DNA of 64,000 nucleotides from Cristatella mucedo (lineage: Eukaryota > Bryozoa > Phylactolaemata > Cristatellidae), in NCBI GenBank assembly GCA_009760855.2, contig WPIO01000007.1, forward strand, positions 6,292,501 to 6,356,500. The letters are read 5' to 3'. The notes beneath the pieces are model-generated. The model did no database searches and was not told the DNA's origin. It saw only the letters and a program-made list of their open reading frames with translations. Shown piece after piece: positions 11,086 through 42,934 of the stretch. The position numbers were made by a program, and so were the translations under genes. How positions within the stretch are numbered: position 1 is the first letter of the stretch; each line of letters starts with the position of its first letter.

Positions 11086-11838
11086 GCTTCAGTTGCCTTC
11101 CCTGTTATTTAAGCAGTGGTACTGTGTACCTTATCAATTCTGCAGCTTGGCCAAAATGCCACCGATCGCGTGATATTTGGAAAAAGGATGGGCTCACCTA
11201 CCTCTCAAATGGGATTTTTTTATATTCGCATCCAGCGTCGGCACGTCCGGAATGCCCCTGAACTTGAGATTTGGCGACACTTCCACAAGCTTGAATGTCA
11301 AATAATTTTTGTTTTTCTGGATGTCATGAATCGATTCCGAGTGTCATGAATCTTTTTTTTTGGGGGGGGGTCTGGTACCTTTAAACAGTGACTGGTATTC
11401 AATCTGTCGATTTGATAACATAATCATGTTTAGCTGAGGTACAGTGAAAAACCTGGCGTTGACTCTTACAAGTCTTCAGAAGGTCGACCAGACAACTGCG
11501 GTTAAATCAAAAGCTAGCTTGTGTTACCCTTGCTGTTTGGGCAAATTTGCATGCTAATGGTCACATTGGTCTTTAAGAAATATCAATAAATGTGCTGTCA
11601 AGGGAGCTACATTCCATTTATTAGGTGGGGTATAATCCCCACCCCTCGGCTGTTCCCCCTTACCATTCCAGCCACCGCACAATTACTAGTTCGTTACAAT
11701 TGACAGCCCTGGTCCCAGATTCCAGTCCTGCAGCAAGCGATCCTCTATTGCTCACCATAAACGGTCTATACTCTCATTCATTCCGATGCGATTGCCAAGC
11801 ACAACCTAGCCTTTCACTTCAATGCGGACAACACTCAG
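11086..11838. other. Unassigned sequence, start of an old LINE fragment
   Basis: Mostly unrecognised. From about 11770 the sequence (ATTGCCAAGCACAACCTAGC, then TTTCACTTCAATGCGGACAA) is a decayed version of the LINE-A RT block around its YxDD motif, leading into the next feature. Confidence 0.5.
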
Positions 11839-12792
11839 TTGTACCTTTGCTTTGATCACTCCCAGTCCTCCAGCATGTCGAATTCTCTCAACTCACTAGA
11901 TACATGTATTGATAACATCCGCACATGGATGGCAGCAAATCTTCTCAAATTAAATTATGATAAAACTAACTTATCTGTTATGGGCAAACCAAGTTTGATT
12001 CAGAAATTGGAAAGGCTAACGCTCAAAATCGGCTCTGCCAGCATATCTCCTGTTGAATATGCACGAAATCTGGGTGTCATGTTCCAAAGTAACCCTTTAT
12101 TAGACGACCACATCAGTGCCACAATCAAGTCTGTCTACTTTCAGCTACATAACATAGCTAAAATTCGGGCTTTTTTAGGTAGGCATACGACATCTATGTT
12201 GGTCTATGCATTTGTGACATCCCGCCTTGACTTCTGTAACTCACTGCTTGCTGATCTACCGACATGTGCAATCAGGCACGTACAACTGGCGAAAAACTTT
12301 GCAGCTATGCTTGTCTGTAGTGGTCGGCATGGCTGCCACATCACACCACTTCTCGCCGACCTTCACTGGCAACCAGTCAAGCAACGGATCGACTTCAAGG
12401 TTTTGTCACCCACTTTTAGGTCACTTCATTCTTTGGCTCCAGCCTATCTATCAGATCTACTCCCCCACCAGGCCAAGCATCGTACCACTCGCTTTTCGGA
12501 ATCCAACTTCTTACCTATACCTCGTACAAACCTTAAATCCTTTGGAGACAGTGCGTTTAGTTTGTATGCTCCCGAAGTTTGGAACTCACTCCCGACTTGC
12601 GTCACGGAATCCCCTGACTTGACAGCCTTTAAATAGCACTTAAAAACGTACTATTTATGACAGCATTTAGTGGGTCCCTGCGATATTTCTATTCACCATT
12701 CAATCGTGTTTCCTTTGCAGCTAATGTAAAGCCCCTAGAAATAGATTGAGTTCTCTGAGGGCGCTTTATCGTGTGTATTATTATTATTATAA
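11839..12792 (+). mobile_element. LINE family A, 5'-truncated copy
   Basis: A 265-codon open frame encodes the RT from QLYLCFD-like sequence through HITPLLADLHWQPVKQRIDF to YAPEVWNSLPTC. Then come the family 3' UTR, the terminal stem and a TTATTATTATTATAAT tail. A premature stop after LTAFK and several substitutions mark it as older than the copy at 59632. Confidence 0.92.
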
Positions 12793-12859
12793 TCAGCCGT
12801 TGTATACATAAATGAGGCTGCCGAATCAGCTGACCTTCACATTATTTACACTCAAGTTT

Positions 12860-14010
12860 TCCGTTCTCTCAAGGCCGTCGAGGCTTCGTGGAGTTTCAAA
12901 AGACGACACACACGCATAGGCAATCAAGCGAATTGCTCAACGGAAACGGAAAAGGGGAGCGCGGAGAGCCCGGCCTCGTTCTGTGAGCAGTCGGCAGGGT
13001 CGGGCGAGATAATTCGAACGCAGCCGCCTGTCGCATAACGAAGTAGAATGAAAACGCAGATTGGGGTGATCGCTGGTGCGCTCGATACGAAACGTTGCAC
13101 AACTGCAAGGTAGCCCAGTTACAGGGGGGCGCCCAGGTGCTTGCCGAGTCGCCGGCGCTTTATCGCGGCTGACACCGTTGCCTGTCAACGTCAGCGGTCG
13201 ACTGCCTCGCCCTGCGACATGGCCGACTTTGGCCAGCTGCCAACTCTTGTTCAGCCAAGTGCAGCGCCGATGATGTGACGACCCCCACTTCGGTATCGCA
13301 CGCTCCAGACGCAGGCTTTCTGCCGGTCCGTCGGCCACAACGGACCGACTCTATCTTCCACTTCCTTCTTTCACTCGGAGCTGCCGACAAGACCGCCAGC
13401 AAACACGGCTGCTATGTACAAGCGATGCATGTGCAAGCTTTTCTCGCTACGCCATAGTGAATGAGCGTTCAGCCGTTCGCGCTAGTCTTTCGTACTACAC
13501 CGGCGTGCAACTTCACCTTTGAGGCCTTGCGGGCTTCGTGCTAAACACGCGCGCTCATCACGAGCTGCTCGGAGTCAGCTAAAAATTGCACCGTCGCGAT
13601 AAACGACTGCCGTGGCGGATCTGCAGAGAGTAAGCAGCAGTCCTTCGCAAACGGGGAGCCGCCGAAAAGACAACCTAGCGCATTTCAAATCGGGGTCCCA
13701 ATTCACTTCGGAAGAGCCGGTGCGAATTGCGTCAGCCAAAACCCTACCGGGAACCTGAGGCATATGAGAACACGGTATTTTCCCACTTATTTGCGTACGG
13801 GTTAAGCCGGGAACAGGAAAGCAGATCTTGTTTGCACGCAGATTCGTCTGCCGGTTGATCGGCCTCCCGCCGCCAAAAAGGAAGTGGACGAATATAGGAA
13901 TGGGCTCGCTGTATAGATAGAGATGGGCTGATAGGGCTCGCTATCAGTGCCGCTGCTCCAGGCAACGTGGGTGCCTTGCCGTACCTTATCCGCCCGAGGA
14001 GCTGCTGTAA
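12860..14010. other. GC-richer region upstream of the TENT4-like gene
   Basis: This GC-rich stretch has many CpG and no recognisable repeats. It lies just before the first recognised exon of the polymerase gene, so it may hold the promoter and 5' UTR. I see no clear TATA box or start exon. The open frames in it look like composition shadows. Confidence 0.3.
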
Positions 14011-35119
<21,109 letters not shown>

Positions 35120-35379
35120 GTGGGTGCGCAGCAACTTGGCTTTACTGCTGCTGCGCAAAGGAGCGTTTCAGCGCAAAGAACGTTGCCGGGGCATTTGTTT
35201 GCCAGCGAAACTTTACGTAGCACTATTTGCAATATGCCACAGTATTTGGCCTTGCTGGACTGGTGGCTCGATGTCTGCCGAGACTGGTGGGCATTCTATT
35301 GGGTGGTTGGCCCGTGAGGGCTTTGTCTGCAAAGGTCGTTGAGAAAGAATCCACTAGGAAATAGTTTACCCGCGTTGGA

Positions 35380-35566
35380 AGCAAAGTGTGTGGTACTGTT
35401 GCTGCTGCTTGCCAGCAATTTGAGCGGTTTGCGGAAAAATCCGATGCGTGTCTTTCGAAACGAGAAGCTAGTTACAAGGCAATGCTGGCTCGCCAGGTTG
35501 GACCTGTTCAGTGCCAGCTCAGTCAGCTATCACTGGCCTCAGTGCTTTGTGCTCCAAACTTGCAAG
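35380..35566 (+). CDS. Candidate further TENT4 tail exon
   Basis: A frame reading KVCGTVAAACQQFERFAEKS then REASYKAMLARQVGPVQCQL looks like a helical protein segment. An acceptor at GCGTTGGAAG|C would keep phase with the donor at 35119, and a possible donor is TTGCAAG|GTTATA. There is no recognisable homology, and the acceptor tract is poor. Confidence 0.3.
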
Positions 35567-35879
35567 GTTATATAAAAAGAGTTTTGTTTTTGTGTTCCAA
35601 AAGTTAGAGCATTCTTCAAAGGAGCAACGACACCATGCTGTCCGTAGTTGATAAACGCTCAGTTGCCCACGTCAAATCTAAAGCCTGCCCAATGTGGTCC
35701 CGCTACCTGGCCCCCCACTCACGACGAAGATCACACTCTCGGTCGAATATTCTCCCACGGACTGTATGCTGTCAACTTCAGTTGTTATTCAATTTGGCAC
35801 GGCTGACCACTCGTGGATATCGTTCTCTCGGCCGTATGCATCCTTTTTTGTATCAGAATTAGTTTGTTAAGTATGAATC

Positions 35880-36200
35880 CTTGAAGACGATCCTTCAGAG
35901 GGTTGCTATCGGCAGCAAAAACGCTCATCTTTCTACTGCTAAGTATTCCATCTGACATTCCCTTGCTGGCAAAAGGCCACAGCATGAGATGTTAGCCAAT
36001 GTTCTGGATGAGTTCGCTCTTCCAAGTGCACTGTGTGCTCTCGTGCAGATATCCTACAGGTTATGGCAGGCGTTGAGCTGCTGGACTTACTGAGTATAAA
36101 CTTGAAAAAGCGTGCATTAGGACTGACTGTCCATTGACTGGCATACGAAGTCTATTGTAGATCGTACCCATCTATCCTAGTTATAGCCAAACTCTAGCTT
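35880..36200 (+). mobile_element. Possible LINE inter-domain remnant
   Basis: The stretch resembles that at 43620-43840 (GCCACAGCATGAGATGTTAGCC ... CTGTCCATTGACTGG ... TTGTAGATCGTACCCATC against the equivalent there). That stretch belongs to the linker between LINE endonuclease and RT. Highly decayed. Confidence 0.45.
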
Positions 36201-36365
36201 CGACGAGATAATTTACATTTTTTTTAGATTGCCGATAAAAAAGTGTTAATGTCGACAATTATTATCCCCTTAACTACACCCACGTTAATGACACATTAAG
36301 CGATTATCGTGACGATCTAGCAGGTCGTTTTTCTAATTTATTTGTAAGAAAGTTGGACACGATAA

Positions 36366-36412
36366 AAAATATCAGCTGATTCACAGCCTCATTTGTATAG
36401 CAGCAGAAGAAC
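36366..36412 (-). repeat. SINE 3' end fragment
   Basis: The complement of the SINE end is recognisable as ATATCAGCTGATTCACAGCC and CATTTGTATAGCAGCAGAAG. Confidence 0.55.
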
Positions 36413-36417
36413 CTCGA

Positions 36418-37384
36418 TAATAATAATAATAATAATAGTACATTTGTATATCGTTCTCTGAGATCTTAATCTCTTTCTAGGAACTTTACCTATGCCTTTT
36501 AAGGAAGTATGATCGGATGGTTAATGGTAGCATGCTCAAAGTCAACAAACATTAAATGGTTCCATATGACATGCATATAGTGAGCATGCAAATATGCTTA
36601 GTGGCAGCACACACGGTGTCAGTACACATAAACATACAATGGAAAAATCATGTGGACTCACTAAATACTGTGATAAATAGATGCGTTTTTAACTTCCTTT
36701 TAAATGTCGCCAAGTCAGGAGAGGTCGTCATTCGGGAGTGAGTTCCAGGCTTTGGAAGCATGTGAACTAAAGGTACGGTCTCCAAAGGATTTGAGGTTAA
36801 TACGAGGTGTAGCTAAAGATTTGATTCAGAAAAGCAGGTGGTACGATGCCTAGCCTGGTGGAGGAGTAGATCTGATAGGTTGGCTGGAGCCAAAGAATGA
36901 AGGGACCTAAACGTGAGTGACACAACCTTGAAGTCTATGACTGGGAGTGACCTGCATCGGGTCCTATCTAGTCCGCTTGACTGGGAGCCTGTGCAGGTCG
37001 GCTAGAAGTGGCGCGATCTGACATCTGCTACGCTCACGACAGACAAGCCTAGCTGCAGAATTCTACACCAACTGTAAGTGCCTGATTGTGCAGGGCAGTA
37101 GACCAGCAAGCCTGCTACGCTCACGACAGACAAGCCTAGCTGCAGAATTCTACACCGACTGTAAGTGCCTGATTGTGCAGGGCAGTAGACCAGCAAGCAG
37201 TAAGTTACAGAAGTCGAGACGGGATATCGCGAATGGATGGACCAATGTGGATGAGGTATCCCAGTCTAAGCAAGCCCGAATTTTAGGAATGTTATGTAGT
37301 TAAAGTTGGCAAACTTGACTGTGGACCTGGTGTGGTCGTCTAATGAAATGTCGCCTTGGAAAAAGACACCTAGATTTTGTGCAG
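36418..37384 (-). mobile_element. LINE family A copy with an internal 87-bp tandem duplication
   Basis: The tail (AATAATAATAATAATA), 3' UTR and C-terminal RT region are on the minus strand, with frames disrupted. Within it a segment beginning CTGCTACGCTCACGACAGAC occurs twice in a row. Confidence 0.88.
37025..37198. repeat. 87-bp tandem duplication inside a LINE
   Basis: Units at 37025-37111 and 37112-37198 differ at only one or two positions (ACACCAACTG versus ACACCGACTG). Such high identity shows the duplication is recent relative to the LINE insertion. Confidence 0.92.
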
Positions 37385-37500
37385 ATCCTTAATGGCTATC
37401 ACCACTGCTTGCAGTTGGCAATAAATAATCGCCCACTGCAGGATTCGAACCCACGACCTCAGACGTGTAGAGCAAGCACTTACCTCCTGGCTATCAGTGT
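37385..37500 (-). repeat. tRNA-derived SINE copy, truncated
   Basis: The complement of the tRNA-like part (GGATTCGAACCCACGACCTC) and GGCGATTA-type body is present. It abuts the end of the LINE copy directly. Confidence 0.85.
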
Positions 37501-37920
37501 CCTATCAAAGAATCCATCCCAGTTGTAAAATTTCCACTTGACTCTCTGCCATTGTTTTCCTTGGGTTACTTTAATATTCACCTTCAAATAATTCTTGGAC
37601 AACCTCATCTTGAAGGTCATCCTTCCGTCTCAGGCCTGTCCTTCAGCCCCCATGCCAACTGACTTCTCGAGATGACTATATTGCTGCGGCCCCCAAAACT
37701 AAGATTGATCGTGCACTCAAGCGGCAGCTGCCTCCACGGCTACCTACTCTTCTGAATTTAGATTTAATATCAAATGTTGCTATTATCAAAAATATGCAGG
37801 TTGGTTGAAATAAGAAAAAGCAACCTGTCATTGCACTTATGACGTATTGTACTAAATTTTTCTTGCAACATTTTACCTTCCTTATGTGCAACGACCTGCC
37901 AGACTCTCATGATCAACGAT
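37501..37920. other. Unassigned sequence
   Basis: No gene or recognisable repeat is seen apart from weak LINE linker-like wording near 37580-37680. Confidence 0.35.
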
Positions 37921-37921
37921 A

Positions 37922-37976
37922 ATTTGATCAGCTGATATTGATCAGCATTAAGCTGATTAATATCAGCTGATCAAAT
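37922..37976. repeat. Near-perfect palindrome, 25-bp arms, 5-nt loop
   Basis: The left arm ATTTGATCAGCTGATATT... is repeated inverted after the loop ATTAA, with one mismatch in 25. The arms themselves contain TGATCAGCTGATCA-like sub-palindromes. Confidence 0.93.
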
Positions 37977-38139
37977 CTTGTAATTTCACGAGTAGTGGCA
38001 GATCAGCCAAAATCTCTCGTCAAAACAAATCTGGCAAATCCATTAATTATGGGTTTAGAGCCAATCACTCCGCATAGACATCATTACTGATGACTACGAT
38101 ACCTGATGACTACCATGACTGCATATGATCTTCTCAGTA

Positions 38140-38620
38140 ATGCTGACTTTGTAGACTCACTCTGCTATTTCTTCCGGATATCTTGGTAGCTTTTGATACC
38201 CCTGATCACAAAGTCTTTAAATGCCAGTCGCCTGGCAGGGGCATCATTGACACTGCACTGCAATGGCTTAGGTCAGATCTTAATGGAAAATTTCAGAGCA
38301 TAGATGCCAACGGCCAAGGGTTGTCTGGCTGGTGGGGCGGGAGTTGAGCCTTCTAAGTATGATTTACTGCACTAATTCGTTCTAGATTCCCTTATGGTCT
38401 CCCACTTGTCTATATAATCGCCAAGCACGAAAATCCAAGGCTGTCATTTCTATGCAGATGACACTAAGTTGTATCTCTGCTTTGATCCTTTCCTGCTTTC
38501 CAGTACAGCGATTGCTCCCTTGTAGCTCTCATTGCCGACATTCGTGCCTGGGTGGCTGCTGTCTTCAAGTAAATGGTGACAAGACCGGTATGTAGTCATG
38601 AGCAAACCTTGTGATACTGA
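38140..38620 (+). mobile_element. Decayed LINE family A RT fragment
   Basis: Broken frames still show the RT core: GGTCAGATCTTAATGGAAAA matches the LQWFRSYL region, and GTCATTTCTATGCAGATGAC encodes FHFYADDTKLYLCFD-type sequence. No 3' tail follows; an inverted-repeat cluster begins instead. Confidence 0.75.
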
Positions 38621-38730
38621 GCAACTGGAAAGCACAGCAATCAAAATTGAATTGTTCAGCATCTCATTTTCAGCCTTTGCACGACATCTTGGGTGGACTG
38701 GATGGCCTAAGGAGCTGCAATATAAAGTTT

Positions 38731-38893
38731 TATGGAATGTCTTTTCGTGTACCACAGCATTGTACAAGTCGTAAGGGTCGCTTCTATGTGGTACAATGCT
38801 AGGCTGACCCTCAGCTACATAGACCACATTTACCACATAGAAGCGACCCTTACGACTTGTACAATGCTGTGGTACACGATAAGCCATTCCATT
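38731..38893. repeat. Long hairpin 1 (63-bp arms, 37-nt spacer)
   Basis: Arms at 38731-38793 and 38831-38893 are inverted copies with about three mismatches. The innermost 49 bp are perfectly complementary (TCGTGTACCACAGCATTGTA ... ATGTGGTA). As RNA this would be a very stable stem. Confidence 0.95.
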
Positions 38894-38904
38894 AAAGCTT
38901 GTTA

Positions 38905-39121
38905 ATCTGCTGAGCTTTAGTATTTTTACTCGACGTGCAGTGTGTCTTGTGTCACTGGTCCCGAATGGGCTGAGCAGAGCTAAGCACATTTGGAACCCCT
39001 AACCATAAATGTGTGGCCAGGTTGGACAAGCTTCTAATTTTGCTTAGCTCTGCCCAGTCCATCCGGACCAGTGACACAAGACACACTGCACGTCGAGTAA
39101 AACTACTGAAGCTCTGCAGAT
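38905..39121. repeat. Long hairpin 2 (86-bp arms, 45-nt spacer)
   Basis: Arms at 38905-38990 and 39036-39121 are inverted copies with roughly ten mismatches. A central stretch (TTTTACTCGACGTGCAGTGT ... GTGTCACTGGTCC) is perfectly complementary. It starts only 11 bases after hairpin 1. Confidence 0.93.
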
Positions 39122-39188
39122 TCAGCAGCCCCATTTACATAATAGCAGAAATCCTGTCGTGGCTGTCACTCGAACCCCACGATCCGGG
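39118..39188 (-). repeat. SINE fragment
   Basis: AGATTCAGCAGCCCCATTTA resembles the complement of the SINE end, followed by TCACTCGAACCCCACGATCC, a degenerate box B complement. The middle is deleted. Confidence 0.5.
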
Positions 39189-39628
39189 TCAGGAAGTATG
39201 ATCTTTCGTGGTGCTTTGCAAATGCGATACTATTCTCGATGTTATTATTATTGCTTGTATGTCTCCTGGCTGATTGCTTGTCTGTTGGCTCAATAACAAA
39301 GGCTTAACTGATGGTGCGAGAGTGCTTTCCTTTTTGTCATTGGTCGACCATATAGCCCTCATACAATTAAGAGTGAAAATAATAATGTTAATAATACGTT
39401 TGTATAGGATCCTCAGAAAACGCATGCATTGTGTCAGCAGCCTCGTCTGTGGGAGTCTGTCCTTCTAGCATTGTTTATACGGTTAGATTCAGTCCTTCAT
39501 AGACTAGCCTCATCCTAGAGGGGATTCGCCCCATCTTCGGTTCAATGGCAGCAATGTATATGAACCTGCTGGTAATTAAGTTTTGCTTTAGCAGAGAATC
39601 TATGTAAATAAATGTATAAATCTTACCA

Positions 39629-39769
39629 GATTTAACAGCCCCATTTGTCCAGCGGCAGAAGAGCATTAATGGCTATGACCACCGCTTGCAGTTGGCAATT
39701 AAGGATCACCCACTGCAGGATTCGAACCCACGACCTCATTCGTGAAAAGCAAGCATCTTACCTCCTGGG
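39629..39769 (-). repeat. tRNA-derived SINE copy (left half of a head-to-head pair)
   Basis: Complement of a near-complete copy: GATTTAACAGCCCCATTTGT, AATGGCTATGACCACCGCTT, and box B complement GGATTCGAACCCACGACCTC. Confidence 0.9.
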
Positions 39770-39920
39770 CCATATGGCTCACTAGGTAAGGTGGTTGCTT
39801 TTCACGACCTCGGCTCCGAGGTCGTGGGTTCGAATCCTGCAGTGGGCGATTCTTTATCGCCACTGCAACCGGTGGTGATAGCCGTAAAGGCTCTTCTGTC
39901 GCTATGCAAAAAGAAGCTAT
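39770..39920 (+). repeat. tRNA-derived SINE copy (right half of a head-to-head pair)
   Basis: GGCTCACTAGGTAAGGTGGT, the perfect stem CACGACCTCGGCTCCGAGGT, box B GTGGGTTCGAATCCTGCAGT, and the body GTGATAGCCGTAAAGGCTCT. The 5' ends of the two copies meet at 39769/39770. Confidence 0.93.
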
Positions 39921-40317
39921 CATTACGGCCCTCGGTCCGCTTTGGTGGCTCCATATTATGAATCCAGAGGATCTGTCGTAGCATAAGCTGTGCTGTAGAG
40001 GTAGAATATTGAATCCTTGGGGAATTGAACCGTGGTGGTTTGATGTTGGAGGACTTTGTTCGAATGCTTCTTATATCTGAAAGGATGCCCACAGGGGAAT
40101 TGATAAAACTATGCTATTGCACAGTTCTAGTTCTGCCGTAGAGACTAAAACAGGAGCACTAGTGAAAATGAATTAAATTTATCCCGTATTAATGCATGTA
40201 GCATCATGCACTAAACTGCTATGCTCAGGATGTCATACAGATCAATTAATAAAAGAGAAACATTTATGTTAAGGTTCATACTCGAACGATCTTAGGCAGA
40301 ACTTTCAGCCGAATTTA

Positions 40318-41305
40318 CACTGCTGTCCAAAAGTTTCTATGCACCTTCTACTGGCACATTATTTCACTCAAAACGCTCAAGCTTGAGTACAGATTGAACT
40401 CAGTGGCAGTTTTTTACTATCTAGAAAAGCTAAGAAATATGTAATTACTAGTAGTTTTATTAGGTACAGTAAAATACTTGTCGAGGTATCACGATTTTTG
40501 GCAACTTCACCCAATCGTCTCGGCATTGACTCCACCAGCTCCTTCACAATCTCGAAGAACTAATCGGGTTTCATGCGCCGGAAATCCCTAGCCTGGTTGA
40601 GTTTGTCCCACAGCTATTCAATTGGGTTCAGGTCTGGGCTTTGGGTTGGCCTTTGCACGACCTCAATTAACTCGACACCGTAGTCCGTGGGATTTGTGTA
40701 AAACACTCTATAACCACTGCAGCAGTGTACTTCGAATTGTTGTCATGCATCCAACAGAAATCTAACATAGTCCGGATGTTCCTCCATGATAATGCTCCTA
40801 GTAGCGCTCTGTGAGATCTTCAGGTGCCTCTGGATTTCTCGGCTTCAATTGCCATTTCCTTGGAGCAACATCTACACCACACGTGTACTTACAGAAAACT
40901 GTGCAACTGATGGCATCTTCTGGTTGCCTACCAAGCATCACCATGGCACTGGCTGACCCCTAGATGTCAAAGAGACGTCCTTAGCTTTTTTTTCTGGGTA
41001 TTGTCAGTGACGAAGCAGGCCAAAATAGTTTCTGCTGGATGGCCTCCAAGAAGGGGTAGAATAGTCATGTGGCAAAACCTCCCTATTCGTTTTCACGGGA
41101 ACCATTGACTCGGTTGCCTGAAAATACAGTTACTTAAGAGTATTTAAGTCAAACGGAGCAAAGTGTGACCAAGGTCAACAATGTATTTGACGGATTGTTA
41201 AATTTAATAATTGGTGTAGTGTAATGATTTATTCGTATACCGGCATTAGCAACGACTTAACTCAGTTGGATGCACCGGGTGGGAAGAAACTTTTGGACAG
41301 CAGTG
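40318..41305 (-). mobile_element. Tc1/mariner-type transposon, internally deleted
   Basis: Perfect 21-bp terminal inverted repeats (CACTGCTGTCCAAAAGTTTC...) are flanked by TA on both sides (40316-40317, 41306-41307). The minus strand still encodes the C-terminal transposase signature: QSPDLNPIE, then LWDKLNQARDFRR and ELVESMPRRL, interrupted by stops. At 988 bp it is shorter than usual autonomous Tc1 elements (about 1.3-1.6 kb), and the N-terminal DNA-binding part is missing or unrecognisable. Inactive. Confidence 0.9.
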
Positions 41306-41309
41306 TATG

Positions 41310-42495
41310 TTTTTTGTGTGCTATTGGTGCCTGGAAGGCTACGATAGTGTTCGACAGGAAAGCTTTTAAAATTTATTAGCTTGGACTTGGCCAAAGGCGT
41401 CTAGTTACTGTGTCCTTGCAATTTGTCACTCCAGAGGCTATCTGCCATCTGCAGGTTCTCTGCTATAGGACTTCAGTTGCTAAATCTTTATTGACCGGAT
41501 TACAAATCGAACTCGATATCTTCCGAGTACCATTTGAGCGGCTCAGCCACTCATCGGTGGACTTGCCTCTGTTAATCCCACTCATGCGCTGCCTTTTTTA
41601 TCGCAGTGTTGTTACCTTGCCGCTGCTTGCCGTGCAGCCCGGTCGGTTTGGCACGTTCTTTTTACCGTGTCTACCCTTGCTTAGAGGTACCTTTCAACAT
41701 CAGACAGAGTGGCTGGAACTGATTAAGACATGGGGGTGGATGGGTTTCCCTGCTGCATGTGCTTTACAATACTAAAAATGTGTTTTCCATCGTTGAATTT
41801 AAAAACATTGTGATTGCAGGGCTGTGCATGCAGACATATCATGTGGTGCAGGTAATGAAAATGCAGAGGAAACTGGTGCAACACCACACTTACTGCCGTT
41901 GGCCACAGCTACCTTCATCAACTCTACGCTGGTATGAGTCATTGCATGGTTGCCATGTTCCCATATGTAATGTTCGTAACTGCGGTAGGGGTTTTCTCAC
42001 CAAAGCTTTTTGAGGCTTACTTGCATTGGCCGGTGGGACTACACGGTCCTTCCTATCCTCTCTTCGTGGTTGTTGTCATAAGCAAGGCACTTCTTTCCAA
42101 GCTGTGTCTGCTAAAGGGCCATGCCACTTTTGATCATGAATATAGACATTTTTTAGTTGTTCAGCCGATGTATTCGGTCTTGGTCTTAGGCCAAGTGAGC
42201 TGGTAACAGCTCAGCAGGTGTGCCGTGACAAAATAGAAAGGATCCTCTAGGGAGTTTGCCAAAGGAGAGGCTATTGTTTCACTTAAGCTTGAGCATAAGT
42301 TGAGCTTTATAAACTCACGTAGAAGCATACATCCTCTGCGGTTTGTTAATTTGTTTACCCAATCATAAAACACGATCTGACTAGAGGGCACAGAAACTCC
42401 TCGCTGTGAACACGTGGCTGCACACACACACACCTCCACATTGCAGAAGGAGCTTGACCCGCAAAGCAGCATTGCTGCAAATAGATGGCATCGCT
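41310..42495. other. Unassigned sequence
   Basis: Hydrophobic open frames exist (41410-41775 and 41934-42206, +), but no domain, start context or clean exon borders support them. Confidence 0.35.
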
Positions 42496-42499
42496 CGCA

Positions 42500-42785
42500 T
42501 ACATCAGTCACACATCTATTTATGACAGCATTTAGTGGGTCCCTGTGAATTGTCCTTTTTGTGCTTATGTGTGCTGACACGGTTACATGCTGCTACTAAC
42601 CACACTTGCATGCTGACCCGGTGCATGTCTCCCCTAACCATGTTATTCGTGTTGTTTATTGAGCTAGCTACTACCAACCATCCGATCGTGCTTCCTTTGC
42701 AGCAATTATAAAGCACCTAGAAAGAGACTGAGTTCTCTGAGGGTGCATTATCAAATGTACTAGTATTCTTATTATTATTATTATT
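42500..42785 (+). mobile_element. LINE family A 3' end
   Basis: It runs from the last codons (TATTTATGACAGCATTTAGT) through the 3' UTR to the stem AAAGCACCTAGAAAGAGACT and a (TTA)n tail. Confidence 0.9.
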
Positions 42786-42934
42786 TGCATTGCTTGCTTC
42801 CGTTTTGAAACTTGCCGTGAGGCCGGTGTCGTTAGCACACCCCCTTACCGAATGCAACGACAGCAGAGGGCAGCCCGATTGTGCTCGCACCCCGTACCAG
42901 CTGTGAGTGTCGGCTCATGCATCGGTTTCTTTAG

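Noticed and set aside
12937-13402. Minus-strand frames in the GC-rich region before the polymerase gene
   Set aside because: No domain, no splice partners. Several overlapping frames are open at once, as expected from composition.
38450-38989. 179-codon minus-strand frame
   Set aside because: It runs across the two hairpins and a decayed LINE. Its reading is explained by the inverted repeats, and the same peptide occurs again on the other arm.
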